Assembly: GCA_902775135.1 (NCBI GenBank)
Contig: CACYKY010000004.1
Span: 80,745 to 144,744 of the forward strand
Reading direction: 5' to 3'
Source: an uncultured Bacteroidota bacterium
GTDB taxonomy: Bacteria > Bacteroidota > Bacteroidia > Bacteroidales > P3
DNA: 64,000 nucleotides
Every line of letters starts with the position of its first letter. Positions within the stretch are counted from its first letter, which is position 1. Below the pieces are notes generated by a model that was not told the origin of the DNA, made no database searches, and saw nothing but the letters and a program-made list of their open reading frames with translations. Positions 9,372-18,498 of this stretch are shown one piece after another. Position numbers and translations under genes: made by a program.

Positions 9372-9691
9372 ATCTCAGTTTCAGTCTCTTTTATTTTTTT
9401 ATATCCCCCGGCCCACTGCCGGAGCATAAATAAATAAACGTATAACATCCAAAAATGTTTCATCCCGCACACAAAAATCCTCCCCACTAAATATATTATT
9501 ACCACAAAAAGCATGCCAAAACCTTCCCTACCCTCCCGTGGGAAACGCCATTTGCCGCCCACCTCCAAAAAACTACCTAAGCGGTGGCATCCGCAGGAGG
9601 TGCACCGCCAAAGCATGGCGCCCATCTACTCAAGGGACCACGCCGAAAACGCAGCTCCTTGACAATGAGCACGTTGGCAACAACAAGAAAC
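9372..9691. other. 320-nt gap between lon and murF/alr
   Basis: No convincing gene. The part next to lon is AT-rich leader DNA. The part near 9580-9640 holds short dyads (GCGGTG ... CACCGC at about 9580-9608; GCCAAAGCATGGC at about 9608-9620) that could fold on either strand. No known RNA family is recognised. Confidence 0.4.
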
Positions 9692-12163
9692 CTACTCTTG
9701 GAAGTAGACACGCTTGACGCGGGGAGAGACGGCGGTGAGCATCTCATAGGGGATGGTACCGGCAGCATCGGCGTTGCGCTGCAGGAGGTCGCCCTCGCCG
9801 AAGAGCACAACGGCGTCGCCCTCGGAGCAGTCAATGCCGGTGATGTCAACAAAGCACATGTCCATGCAGACACTACCTATGATGGGGGCCTCGCTGCCGT
9901 TGATGCCCACGCGGCCGTGGCCGTAGCCAAGGTGGCGGCTGAGGCCGTCGGCATAGCCGATGGGCACAATGGCAATCTTCGACGGCCGCTGGGCAATCCA
10001 GCGGCGGTTGTAACCCACAGAGTCGCCTTCGGGGATGTCCTTGATCTGCGATATGCGCGTCACCAGGCGCGACACCTGCCGCAACTGGGCCTGCACAGCG
10101 TCCTCAGGGGCAATGCCGTAGAGGCCGATGCCGAGGCGCACCATGTCCATCTGCGCCTCGGGGAAACGGGTGATGCCCGAGGAGTTGAGGATATGGTGCA
10201 GGATGGGCTCGCTGTGGTCGAGCGCGGCGTCGAGGCCGTCGCTCCATGTGCGGAATCGATCAATTTGCCCATGGGTGAAATCATCCATGGCGGGGTCCTC
10301 GCTGCAGGCCAGATGGGAGAAGATGCTGCGCACCTGCAGTATGTCTTTCAATGCGTTAAGGCGTTCTGCAAGGGCCGCAATGTCGTCGCCACAGAAGCCC
10401 AAGCGGTGCATGCCGGTATCGAACTCCACATGGATGGCCATGCGCTCACCGTAGAGTCGCACACGCTGCGAGAAGAGGTCGAGGATGCGGAAGGAGTAGA
10501 TGTCGGGCTCGAGGCGGTATTTCACTATGTCGTCAAACGAAGCCTCCTCGGGGTTCATCACCATGATGGGCAGGTGGATGCCGTTGCGGCGCAGCTCAAC
10601 GCCCTCGTCGGCATAAGCCACCGTGAGGTAGTCAACATGGTTGAACTGCAGGGCACTGGCCACCTCAACCTTGCCGGCGCCGTAGGAGGCGGCTTTGACC
10701 ATGGCCATGAGCTTGGTGCCGGGATTGATGCGCGAGCGGTAGTAGTTGAGGTTGTGTATCATGGCGTCGAGGTTGACCTCCATGATGGTTTCGTGCGACT
10801 TGCGCTGCAGCAGCTTGGCCACCTTCTCGAATCCGAAGAGTCGGGCTCCCTTCAGGAGGATGGCCTCGTTCTGGAAGCGGTTGAAGTCGCAGTCGTGGAG
10901 CATCTCCTCGGTGGAGGTATAGAACTGCGCGTCGATGCCGGCAAAGCAGTCCTTGCTGTGGCAGAGGGCGGGACCCACGCCCACGAGGCGCGTGATGCCG
11001 CGCTGGGCAATGAGTTGCGCCACCTGGCTGTAGAGCTCGCCGTCGGGCACTCCCGTCTGCAGGAAGTCGCTGATGATAAGGGTCTTGTTGAAGTGCTGGT
11101 GCTCGTGCTGCAGGAAGTCGAGGGCGATGGAGAGGGAGTTCAGGTCGAGGCTGTAGCTGTCGTTGATGAGGAGGCAGTTGTTGATGCCTTCGTTCATCTC
11201 CAGACGCATCTCGACGGGGGTGAGCTTGGCACAGCGGGCGACGATGTCGTCAGGGCTGTAGCCAAGGTAGAGCATGAGGGTGATGCAATGCATGACATTC
11301 TGCTGTGAGGCCCGGTCAACAAAGGGTATGGTGACCGTGAAGGTGTTGCTCTCGAAGGTGATGGTGAGGGTGGTGGTGCGGTCGCCGACATCGGCGGAGA
11401 GGAGCTGCACGGCATTGTCGGCCGAGCTGCCCCAGGTGAAGCGGTTGATGTGGCGGAAGCTCTCAATGTCGGAGAGGACGGAGTGGATGTCCTTGTGGTC
11501 GGTGGAGTAGATGAGCACTTCGCAATGGGTGAAGAGCTGCAGTTTCTCGGCCACCTTCTGCTGGCGGGTGAGGAAGTTCTCGTCGTGGGCCTGCCCCACA
11601 TTAGTGAAGATTCCTATGGTGGGCTGTATGATCTGCTGCAGGCGCGTCATCTCGCCGGTCTCCGAGATACCGGCCTCGAAGACGGCCATCTCATGGCCCG
11701 CTTCCATCTGCCACACCGAGAGGGGAACGCCGATTTGCGAGTTGTAGCTCTTGGGGCTCGAGACAAGGCGCCGGTCAGGCGAGAGGAGCTGTACAATCCA
11801 GTCTTTGACGATGGTCTTGCCGTTGCTGCCGGTGATGCCCACTACGGGGTAGGCAAACTGCGAACGGTGGTGGGCGGCAAGCCGCTGGAGGGCAGACAGC
11901 ACGTCGTCGACACGCCAGATGTTGGCTTCAGGCAGGTCAATGTTGCAGTCGGCAGGCACCACAAACTGGCGCACGCCCATCTGGTAGAGGCCGTCGATAT
12001 AGCGGCAGCCGCTGTTACGCTTGGTGGGGATGGCAAAGAAGAGGGTGCCATGCGACGAGACGAGGGTTCGGCTGTCGGTGAGCAGGTGCAGTATGGGGTC
12101 GTCGGGACGCCGCAGGAAGGCCTCGACGGGACGAATGACACTGGAGAGTTCGGAAGCTTTCAT
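9692..12163 (-). CDS. Bifunctional MurF domain-alanine racemase fusion
   Basis: An 823-residue fusion known from Bacteroidetes. Residues about 1-455 form a Mur-ligase module with TDSR, GITGSNGKT (about 107-115) and FEAGISETGEM. Residues about 459-823 are a fold-type III PLP alanine racemase: MAMVKAASYGAG carries the PLP Lys (about 489) and the C-terminal domain has SVGYNRRW and PIGYADGL. It would make D-Ala and perhaps consume D-Ala-D-Ala in peptidoglycan synthesis. The ATG overlaps the stop of the DUF2851 gene (ATGA), so it is the last gene of the grpE-dnaJ-DUF2851 operon. A stand-alone MurF sits at 2430-3842, so the ligase half may be redundant or altered. Confidence 0.93.
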   Translation of the reverse strand: MKASELSSVIRPVEAFLRRPDDPILHLLTDSRTLVSSHGTLFFAIPTKRNSGCRYIDGLYQMGVRQFVVPADCNIDLPEANIWRVDDVLSALQRLAAHHRSQFAYPVVGITGSNGKTIVKDWIVQLLSPDRRLVSSPKSYNSQIGVPLSVWQMEAGHEMAVFEAGISETGEMTRLQQIIQPTIGIFTNVGQAHDENFLTRQQKVAEKLQLFTHCEVLIYSTDHKDIHSVLSDIESFRHINRFTWGSSADNAVQLLSADVGDRTTTLTITFESNTFTVTIPFVDRASQQNVMHCITLMLYLGYSPDDIVARCAKLTPVEMRLEMNEGINNCLLINDSYSLDLNSLSIALDFLQHEHQHFNKTLIISDFLQTGVPDGELYSQVAQLIAQRGITRLVGVGPALCHSKDCFAGIDAQFYTSTEEMLHDCDFNRFQNEAILLKGARLFGFEKVAKLLQRKSHETIMEVNLDAMIHNLNYYRSRINPGTKLMAMVKAASYGAGKVEVASALQFNHVDYLTVAYADEGVELRRNGIHLPIMVMNPEEASFDDIVKYRLEPDIYSFRILDLFSQRVRLYGERMAIHVEFDTGMHRLGFCGDDIAALAERLNALKDILQVRSIFSHLACSEDPAMDDFTHGQIDRFRTWSDGLDAALDHSEPILHHILNSSGITRFPEAQMDMVRLGIGLYGIAPEDAVQAQLRQVSRLVTRISQIKDIPEGDSVGYNRRWIAQRPSKIAIVPIGYADGLSRHLGYGHGRVGINGSEAPIIGSVCMDMCFVDITGIDCSEGDAVVLFGEGDLLQRNADAAGTIPYEMLTAVSPRVKRVYFQE

Positions 12164-13452
12164 AATGCTTTGGGTATTTGTTTAATGATACTATGGCCAA
12201 TACGACAATGGAGGCATTGGCGGTTGAGGCAATAGTGGTTGCGTAGTTGGATGAGGGCCTGGCTTTGGGCAGCATTGGTGGCGCTGAGACCGGCGCCCTG
12301 GAAGCGCCGCAGGATGGCGTTGTCCTCGGGCGGCAGCTGCTCCAATATACTGATAGCCTGGTCTTTGTACTGCTGCTGCCCGCGCACCTCGCCATAGACG
12401 AAGAGCAGCGGCACCCAGGCATTGATGATGAGCAGCTGGGCCTGCATGCGTCCCAGGTGCTTCGCGGAGGTGCGCGTCGTGGGCTTGTCGAAGTGGTAGT
12501 GGTTATCCCAATAGGGGGAGGCCTGGCAGTCGAAGAGTTTCTCCAGCCGGTCGGCCTCGGGGGTCTCCAGCAAGGTGGAGAAGAGGTTGGACGAGGACGC
12601 GACAAGGTGGGCAAACTGGCTGATGCGTATGGTGGGGAATGCCGAAGGGCGCAGCCGGAAGAACCGCCAGAGGAAGCCCGAGATGGGCTTCAGCGAAGCG
12701 CCCGTCTGAAGGGCTTCGTAGTCGGCTTGCAGCCGCCGCGGGTAGTCGTCCTCAAAGTAGCCTTCCAGCAGGCCCGCCTGCCCCATCAGGAGGGCTTCCA
12801 CACGCTGCGGGTTGTCCTTCCAGCGGGCCAAAAAGCGCTGGTCGGTGGCCTTAGCAAGCAACTCGAAAGGCAGGGCGTTGACCTTGCCGCCAAAATAGCG
12901 CGCCATAAGCCAGTAGCAGGTCTGCTCCCAGCTGCCACGACTCTCGTCGAGCAGCCGCCGCACATCCTTCGACTTGGCTTCGATACGCTCCACAGCAAGG
13001 CGGTCGAGGTAGGATTCTACCACAATACCCGGCACCTGCGCGAGGCGCTGGGCACAGGGAATGGCGTCGTCGGAGTCAGGCGCCATCAGGGAATCATAGT
13101 TGGCCACAAGGGCAGGATGGATAAAACGGCGCAACTCAAGTGTCGGGGGGACGGTGCCGTTCTCAAGGCGGACCTCGCAGTCGTGCTCGTACACGACATG
13201 GAGGATGACGTTGTTGTAGGCAGGGTCCTGCGAATGGCGGTGGGCGTTCCAGTCGGAGGAGCGGAGGTGCACCTCGATGTTGCCCACCCACTCAACGCCG
13301 CCAATGGAGAGATGGGAATTGAAGAAGTCGGGGCCTGCATCACGGTTGAGGTCGCCGGCACGATGGACGGCGACGGGCTGACCATCGGTAGTGGCAAGGT
13401 CGCGCGCCACCATCTGGTGCTGCCAAATGTAATGTAGGAAGGCCTCGGTCAT
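12160..13452 (-). CDS. DUF2851 family protein
   Basis: A 430-residue cytoplasmic protein whose start ([15 protein letters not shown]) and the segment GDLNRDAGPDFFNSHLSIGG / GNIEVHLRSSDWNAH match DUF2851, a family largely restricted to Bacteroidetes. The DxGPDF ... EVH arrangement recalls a nuclease-like or metal-binding core, but function is not established. A C-terminal Cys/His cluster (CLNRQCLHCRIGH) could bind metal. Its ATG overlaps the dnaJ stop by one base (TGATG) and its stop overlaps the next start, so it is translationally coupled on both sides and probably expressed with the chaperone genes. Confidence 0.85.
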   Translation of the reverse strand: MTEAFLHYIWQHQMVARDLATTDGQPVAVHRAGDLNRDAGPDFFNSHLSIGGVEWVGNIEVHLRSSDWNAHRHSQDPAYNNVILHVVYEHDCEVRLENGTVPPTLELRRFIHPALVANYDSLMAPDSDDAIPCAQRLAQVPGIVVESYLDRLAVERIEAKSKDVRRLLDESRGSWEQTCYWLMARYFGGKVNALPFELLAKATDQRFLARWKDNPQRVEALLMGQAGLLEGYFEDDYPRRLQADYEALQTGASLKPISGFLWRFFRLRPSAFPTIRISQFAHLVASSSNLFSTLLETPEADRLEKLFDCQASPYWDNHYHFDKPTTRTSAKHLGRMQAQLLIINAWVPLLFVYGEVRGQQQYKDQAISILEQLPPEDNAILRRFQGAGLSATNAAQSQALIQLRNHYCLNRQCLHCRIGHSIIKQIPKAL

Positions 13453-14606
13453 CAGTTGAACATCTCTTTCATCTTGTCAAAGAATCCCCGCTCCTGCTTG
13501 GTGGGGTTGGGCTGGAAGTTCTGGTGCTTCTGCAGCTCCTCGAGGGTCTTCTTCTCTTCGCGGGTGAGTTCTTTGGGAACCCACACGTTCAGGCATACGA
13601 GGAGGTCGCCGCGTCCATAGCCGTTGACAACGGGCAAGCCCTTGCCACGCAGGCGCACAACACGCCCCGAAGGGGTGCCGGGGTCTATCTTGATTTTCAC
13701 CTTGCCGCTGAGGGTGGGGATCTCCACAGAGGCGCCCATCGCAGCATCGGCAAAGGTGATGAAGGCGTTGTAGTAGAGGTTGGCGTCCTGACGCTCGAAG
13801 GTGTCGTGCTCCAGCTCCTCCACGAGGACTATGAGGTCGCCGGCAATGCCGCCACGGGGTGCCGCGTTGCCCTGGCCCTGCATGGCCAGCTGCATGCCGT
13901 CCTGCACGCCCGCAGGGATGTTGATGGTGATGATTTCGTCACTCTTCACGATGCCGTCGCCGTGACAGTCGTGGCATTTGTCCTTGACGATGCGTCCCTC
14001 GCCGCCACACTGCGGACAGGCGCTCTGCGTCTGCATCATGCCCAGGATGGTGCGCTTGGTTTCCGTCACCACACCGGTGCCATGGCAATGGGGGCAGACA
14101 TCGGTCTTGCCGTCCTTGGCACCGCTGCCATGACAGGTCTTGCAGGGGACATATTTGCTGACCTTGATCTTCTTCTCGCAGCCACGGTCAATTTCCTCAA
14201 GGGTGAGCTTCACCTTGATGCGGAGGTTCGAGCCACGCAACACACGGCGTGCGCCGCCACCGCCGCCACCAAAGCCGGAGAAGCCGGTGCGGAATCCGCC
14301 GCCGCCAAACAGGTCGCCGAAGATGCTGCCAAACTGCGAGAAGATGTCGTTCATATCCATGCCGCCCTGTCCATAGGCGCCATCCATGCCTGCCATGCCA
14401 AACTGGTCGTAGCGGGCTTTCTTGTCGGGGTTGCTCAGCACATCATAGGCCTCGGCAGCCTCCTTGAATTTCTCCTCGGCTTCCTTGTCACCGGGATTGC
14501 GGTCGGGATGATACTGAAGGGCCAGCTTGCGGTAGGCTTTCTTCAGCTCCTCAGGAGTGGCATTCTTGTCAACTCCCAACACTTCATAGTAATCTCTCTT
14601 TGCCAT
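13452..14606 (-). CDS. dnaJ: Chaperone protein DnaJ
   Basis: The Hsp40 co-chaperone stimulates DnaK ATPase and delivers unfolded clients. The 384-residue protein shows a J domain (residues 1-70, HPD in [10 protein letters not shown]), a Gly/Phe-rich linker ([18 protein letters not shown]), and a zinc-binding region with four CxxCxGxG repeats ([32 protein letters not shown]). Two C-terminal substrate-binding domains follow. It follows grpE, separated only by a heptamer array, and is coupled to DUF2851 downstream. dnaK is not in the window. Confidence 0.97.
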   Translation of the reverse strand: MAKRDYYEVLGVDKNATPEELKKAYRKLALQYHPDRNPGDKEAEEKFKEAAEAYDVLSNPDKKARYDQFGMAGMDGAYGQGGMDMNDIFSQFGSIFGDLFGGGGFRTGFSGFGGGGGGARRVLRGSNLRIKVKLTLEEIDRGCEKKIKVSKYVPCKTCHGSGAKDGKTDVCPHCHGTGVVTETKRTILGMMQTQSACPQCGGEGRIVKDKCHDCHGDGIVKSDEIITINIPAGVQDGMQLAMQGQGNAAPRGGIAGDLIVLVEELEHDTFERQDANLYYNAFITFADAAMGASVEIPTLSGKVKIKIDPGTPSGRVVRLRGKGLPVVNGYGRGDLLVCLNVWVPKELTREEKKTLEELQKHQNFQPNPTKQERGFFDKMKEMFN

Positions 14607-14649
14607 AACTCTAAACTCTTTAACTCTTAACTCTAAACTCTTAACTGTC
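14607..14649 (-). repeat. Heptamer array filling the grpE-dnaJ gap
   Basis: Units on the plus strand: aactcta, aactctt, (t), aactctt, aactcta, aactctt, aactgtc. It starts one base upstream of the dnaJ ATG and ends one base before the grpE stop, so it is the whole intergenic spacer and contains whatever ribosome-loading site dnaJ uses. Confidence 0.9.
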
Positions 14650-14650
14650 T

Positions 14651-15193
14651 TTAGAATGCAACCACCACTTTGGCATAGCGGAGCACCTTGTCGTTCAGAT
14701 AGTAGCCTTTCTCCACCACATCAACCACCATCCCCTTCTGCGCCTCGTCGGCGGCGGGTATGCGGGTGATGGCTTCGTGAAGGTTCTCATCGAATTTCTC
14801 TCCCTTGACCTCCATGCTCTTCAGTCCTTTCTGCTCGAGGATCTTCATCATCTTGTTGTATATCAGCAACACTCCCTCGTCCTGCGTGGCAGCCAAGGCA
14901 CGCTCGAAGTCGTCGATGACAGGCAGGATGGCCTTCATCATCTCCTTGCTGCCGTTGAGCAGCAGGTCCGCCTTCTCAATGTTGGTGCGCTTGCGATAGT
15001 TCTCATATTCGGAATAGAGACGCAGGTATTTGTCGTTGAGCTCTGCCAGCTTCTCCCCCATCTCCTGCACCTTGTCGGCCTCGGTGGTTTCGGCTTCGGG
15101 TTGCTGCTCCTCAGCGCCTTGGAGTTCCTGGTTTTCAAGCTCTTCCTGTTTCTTCTCTTCTTCTTTTTCGGTATGTTTATCTTTGTTGCTCAT
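14651..15193 (-). CDS. grpE: Nucleotide exchange factor GrpE
   Basis: GrpE releases ADP from DnaK. The 180-residue protein begins with a charged, Glu/Lys/Gln-rich disordered segment (about 1-40). A long helix ([20 protein letters not shown], about 48-67) follows, and then the beta domain with FDENLHEAI and [19 protein letters not shown], the GrpE C-terminal signature. Typical length for Bacteroidetes. First gene of the grpE-dnaJ-DUF2851-murF/alr unit. No CIRCE-like inverted repeat is evident upstream. Confidence 0.95.
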   Translation of the reverse strand: MSNKDKHTEKEEEKKQEELENQELQGAEEQQPEAETTEADKVQEMGEKLAELNDKYLRLYSEYENYRKRTNIEKADLLLNGSKEMMKAILPVIDDFERALAATQDEGVLLIYNKMMKILEQKGLKSMEVKGEKFDENLHEAITRIPAADEAQKGMVVDVVEKGYYLNDKVLRYAKVVVAF

Positions 15194-15267
15194 AGTTTTT
15201 TTAGGATTTTTTTTACTGACATATATATATCAAAAAGACTGCCATTGGCAGTCAAACTGACATTTTG

Positions 15268-16782
15268 TCACCACACAAAGACATCCTCCGGCTTTCGCGG
15301 ACGTCGGTTCGTCAGCCATCGGAAATCTTTCAGGCGCCGCCACTCCTCGGGAACCATCGAGACAGGGTAGGTCTGCAGGTCGGGCTTGTCATAGGTGACT
15401 ACGCGCGACGGGGCTCGCGCGGTGTCGAAATAGATGCGCATGTCGGTGCCTATGCCCACATTGGCGCCCACAAGGGTGGTGCCCGTCGTGCTGTCGCCTT
15501 CGGTGATATAGTACACCATCTGGGCATTGCCCAGCACATCGGCATACTGCGGCTCGCCCTTCTCAAAGTACACCACGCCCTGCTTGCCTTTGAGCTGGTT
15601 GAATTTCTCTCTGTCCACCTGCTGCATGGCGAAGCACGTCGTGCGAAGCCACGCTCGCCTGACGCCGTTGGTGTCGTGTAGCAGCTCTATGGTGTCGGCC
15701 GTACACTGGTAGTGCTCATACCACAGCACAGGGGATTTGTACAACGACAGCAGCGAGTCAACGGCATCGTAGAATGCCGAGTCGCACATGGCTTGGGCGT
15801 CGTGGCGATACACCTTGACCCTGTAGTTGGCTCTGACGGTCTCCAGCCGATTGGCGCTGTCCGTGGTGACATAGACGGTGTCGGCATGCAGATAGAGAGA
15901 GTCGCCTTTGTCCACAAAAAGGACCAGCGCCCTGTCGGTGACGAACGAGAAGTTGCGCTCCTGGTTGGTCTCGCCATATCGGCCCGTACAGGTGATATTG
16001 TTCACCGAGTCGAATATCCTCACGTTGCCCAAGGCTTTGCCGTAGCGCTCCCCGTCGTCGTAATAGAGGGTGTCGCTGTCTATGGTCCGCCCCTGGCTGT
16101 CCACATGCGACGCCCTGTACGAGATGGCAAAACGGGTCTTGGTGTTATAGTCGCCAAGCTCGCTGTAGATGACCGACGAGTCGGTGTAGATGTGCGTAGG
16201 GCTGTCGAAATGGGCCACCTCGGTCGTGGTGTTGTATATCAAGGTGTCCGTGAGGAGGGTCATGCTGGTGTCGGCCAGCACGACATCGTTGTATATGAAG
16301 AATTCCTTGAGGTCCGAGTTGTACTCGCCTTGGCGGCTGTCGAGGGTGCGCACTCCGCTCAGGGCATGCCCCCACTCGGTATAGTAGGCCGTGGCCTTGT
16401 TGCGTTCATAGGTGACGTGGTTGGCCAGCAGCTGCGTCCGCCCGTCAACCAGCACCACGGTGTCGTCCCAGATGTCCACCACACGCGTGTTGCCGTCATA
16501 ATACAGGCGGTCGCCATAGATGAACGTGGTGTCCGACAATTTGATGACCACCGACCCGAAGGCGGTGAAGCTGTTCTCGCGGGTGTTGAAATGGGCCGAG
16601 TCCGACGTGAGGGTCATCCCCTCGTGGACGGCCTTCACATGCCGGTAAAGAATCCAGATGTCTCCGTTCTCAGGGTCACGCGAGCCGATGCCCGACGAGT
16701 ACTCAATCAGTTTCTGCGCACAGCAATGACCAAGGACACCGAGAAGGAGCAGCGTCAGCAGGAGGGGCTTCTTTATCGACAT
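15268..16782 (-). CDS. OstA-like (LptA/LptD N-terminal-like) LPS-transport protein
   Basis: A 504-residue exported protein with a signal peptide ending near CCAQ. The body is a long run of short beta strands of the OstA/LptA jelly-roll type (TSDSAHFNTRENSFTAFGSV, GDRLYYDGNTRVVDIWDD), the fold that forms the periplasmic LPS bridge. It is longer than proteobacterial LptA, as is usual for OstA-like proteins of Bacteroidetes. The ATG at 16782 is preferred over a GTG two codons upstream. It lies downstream of gldJ and porP/sprF on the same strand, separated from gldJ by a palindrome. Confidence 0.8.
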   Translation of the reverse strand: MSIKKPLLLTLLLLGVLGHCCAQKLIEYSSGIGSRDPENGDIWILYRHVKAVHEGMTLTSDSAHFNTRENSFTAFGSVVIKLSDTTFIYGDRLYYDGNTRVVDIWDDTVVLVDGRTQLLANHVTYERNKATAYYTEWGHALSGVRTLDSRQGEYNSDLKEFFIYNDVVLADTSMTLLTDTLIYNTTTEVAHFDSPTHIYTDSSVIYSELGDYNTKTRFAISYRASHVDSQGRTIDSDTLYYDDGERYGKALGNVRIFDSVNNITCTGRYGETNQERNFSFVTDRALVLFVDKGDSLYLHADTVYVTTDSANRLETVRANYRVKVYRHDAQAMCDSAFYDAVDSLLSLYKSPVLWYEHYQCTADTIELLHDTNGVRRAWLRTTCFAMQQVDREKFNQLKGKQGVVYFEKGEPQYADVLGNAQMVYYITEGDSTTGTTLVGANVGIGTDMRIYFDTARAPSRVVTYDKPDLQTYPVSMVPEEWRRLKDFRWLTNRRPRKPEDVFVW

Positions 16783-16797
16783 GGGCACATATAAAAC

Positions 16798-16825
16798 GTA
16801 GAGACGTGGATAATCACGTCTCTAC
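16798..16825. repeat. GTAGAGACGTG palindrome
   Basis: Perfect 11-bp inverted repeat (gtagagacgtg / cacgtctctac) with a 6-nt loop, in the 64-nt gap between gldJ and the OstA-like gene. On the minus strand it is followed by only a short T-run, so it is at best a weak terminator. It resembles a highly repeated palindrome that I remember from cyanobacterial and Bacteroidetes genomes. Confidence 0.85.
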
Positions 16826-16846
16826 TTACAAAACCATGAAAAATTG

Positions 16847-18433
16847 TTATTGTACACGGGATCCAAGACGATCCATTGCACAACGGAATCCAATCCAAGA
16901 GGATGATTTGTCCTGATCGAGGTAGCGGCGCGAAGCGGCCTGCAGGTAGTAGGCACGGTCCTTCCAGCTGCCACCCTTCACAACGCGGACCTTGTTGTTG
17001 ACCAACGTCACCGTGGGGTGCTCCTTGTCGACAGCCTTGCGGCGATACATCTTGTTCGTCCAGCTGTCCTCGCCGGTGAGCTCGTCGCTGTCGGCTTCGC
17101 CCTCTTCCTCGCTGTATTCCTCAGAGGTCTCCTCTTCGCCTTCATACTCGTCCTCGTCGCCTTCGGCATCGGGGTCGTCAATCCAGCGCTCGGCCTGTCC
17201 AAGGCTCGAGGCACGGTCGCCATCAAGGTAGTTGATGTTGTCGGCCTGACGGTAGTTGCGGCGGTCCGACTGGTAGTCAACATTCTTGTATCTCATCATA
17301 CCATCCTCGCCGATGAAGACCTCGTCGTCCTCGTCAATCTCGGGGGTGACATAGACGTTACCACGATAGGGGTCAAGGTCGTCGGCACCAACGGGGTTGA
17401 CGGTCTTACGATAGACGTCCCTGCACCATTCGCTCACGTTGCCGGCCATGTTGTACAGGCCGTAGTCGTTGGGGAAGTACCACTTCACCGGGCAGGTGTA
17501 ATCCCAGCCGTCGTTCAGGTTGCCAGCCACACCCATGGCGTCGCCACGCGTGCGCTTGAAGTTGGCAAGGAACTGGCCGTAGTATTTCTTGTTGGCGGAG
17601 CGCAGGCTCTGGCCGGCCCAAGGATAGGTCTTGTGCTCGGTGACACGCTCGTCATAGGTGGTGCCTATCATGCCCAGGGCGGCAAACTCCCACTCAGCCT
17701 CTGTTGGCAGACGATAGTAGGGGTAGAGGATACCGTCCGACTTGCGGATCTGGCGCTCCTCGCCACCGGCAGAGGGGTCAAGGTTCTCAATGCCTTTCTT
17801 CACCTCGCCCTCATAACGGCCGGCAAGGTAGACGTCCGTCTGGAAGGCATTGGTTCCCAGGTTCTCCTGGTCAAGCATCAGCACACCCATGTCCACAAGC
17901 AGCTTCTCGTTGACACGGTCGGTACGCCAGGTGCAGAAAGCCATGGCCTGCTCCCAGGTCACTCCCACCACGGGATAGTCCTGATAGCTGGGGCTCTGGA
18001 AATAATGGTCGACAAAGCTCTCACGCCATGCCAGACGGTCACGCCAGGTGGCGGTGTCGGGCATCACGAAGGAGACCTTCTCCGGATACTCCTCGCCATA
18101 GGCGCGGCGCATCCAGTAGACAAATTCGCCGTACTGCTTGTTGCTCACCTCGGTCTCATCCATGTAGAAGGAGGAGACGGTGACGGTGTGGGCCACATTG
18201 TCCCACGCATAGCGGGTGTCCTCGTTGACATGGCCCATCACAAACGAGCCTCCCTCGATGAACACCAAACCGGGTGCGGTGGTCTGGTTGGTACGGTCAG
18301 AAACATCATATCCGCCCCACTCAGGGTCGTTGTAGTTCCATCCTGTGGTCTCAGACTTGCCGGCCTTGTTTCCACACGAGGCCAGAAGCATCACGGCAGC
18401 CAACATCAGGCTTGAGAATTTGAACACTTTCAT
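16847..18433 (-). CDS. gldJ: T9SS/gliding-associated lipoprotein GldJ
   Basis: A 528-residue lipoprotein (lipobox LASC, Cys20) with a formylglycine-generating-enzyme-like (SUMF1) fold: GLVFIEGGSFVMG (about 55-67), SSFYMDETEVSNKQYGEF, YPVVGVTWEQAMAFCTWR, LPTEAEWEFAA, NMAGNVSEWC and a final VVKGGSWKDRAYYLQ / WIGFRCAM. The WRTDRVNE segment and the long acidic insert (EDEYEGEEETSEEYSEEEGE, about 434-453) favour GldJ over GldK. The family is non-enzymatic; GldJ is needed for T9SS function and GldK stability in Flavobacterium. The upstream porP/sprF gene supports the assignment. gldKLMN are not in the window. Confidence 0.85.
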   Translation of the reverse strand: MKVFKFSSLMLAAVMLLASCGNKAGKSETTGWNYNDPEWGGYDVSDRTNQTTAPGLVFIEGGSFVMGHVNEDTRYAWDNVAHTVTVSSFYMDETEVSNKQYGEFVYWMRRAYGEEYPEKVSFVMPDTATWRDRLAWRESFVDHYFQSPSYQDYPVVGVTWEQAMAFCTWRTDRVNEKLLVDMGVLMLDQENLGTNAFQTDVYLAGRYEGEVKKGIENLDPSAGGEERQIRKSDGILYPYYRLPTEAEWEFAALGMIGTTYDERVTEHKTYPWAGQSLRSANKKYYGQFLANFKRTRGDAMGVAGNLNDGWDYTCPVKWYFPNDYGLYNMAGNVSEWCRDVYRKTVNPVGADDLDPYRGNVYVTPEIDEDDEVFIGEDGMMRYKNVDYQSDRRNYRQADNINYLDGDRASSLGQAERWIDDPDAEGDEDEYEGEEETSEEYSEEEGEADSDELTGEDSWTNKMYRRKAVDKEHPTVTLVNNKVRVVKGGSWKDRAYYLQAASRRYLDQDKSSSWIGFRCAMDRLGSRVQ

Positions 18434-18498
18434 ATTTCTTATTTAATTTTATTGTTCTTTATAACGTATTTCTTCAAAAAAAGTTTCACCCTTCATCG

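Noticed and set aside
6873..9437. A very long plus-strand open frame opposite lon
   Set aside because: It mirrors the codon pattern of the lon gene, has no family match, and is full of His/Val/Gly/Leu typical of antisense reading in GC-rich genes.
9577..9873. Small minus-strand open frames in the lon-murF/alr gap
   Set aside because: They overlap the end of the racemase in another frame and show no protein-like conservation signals.
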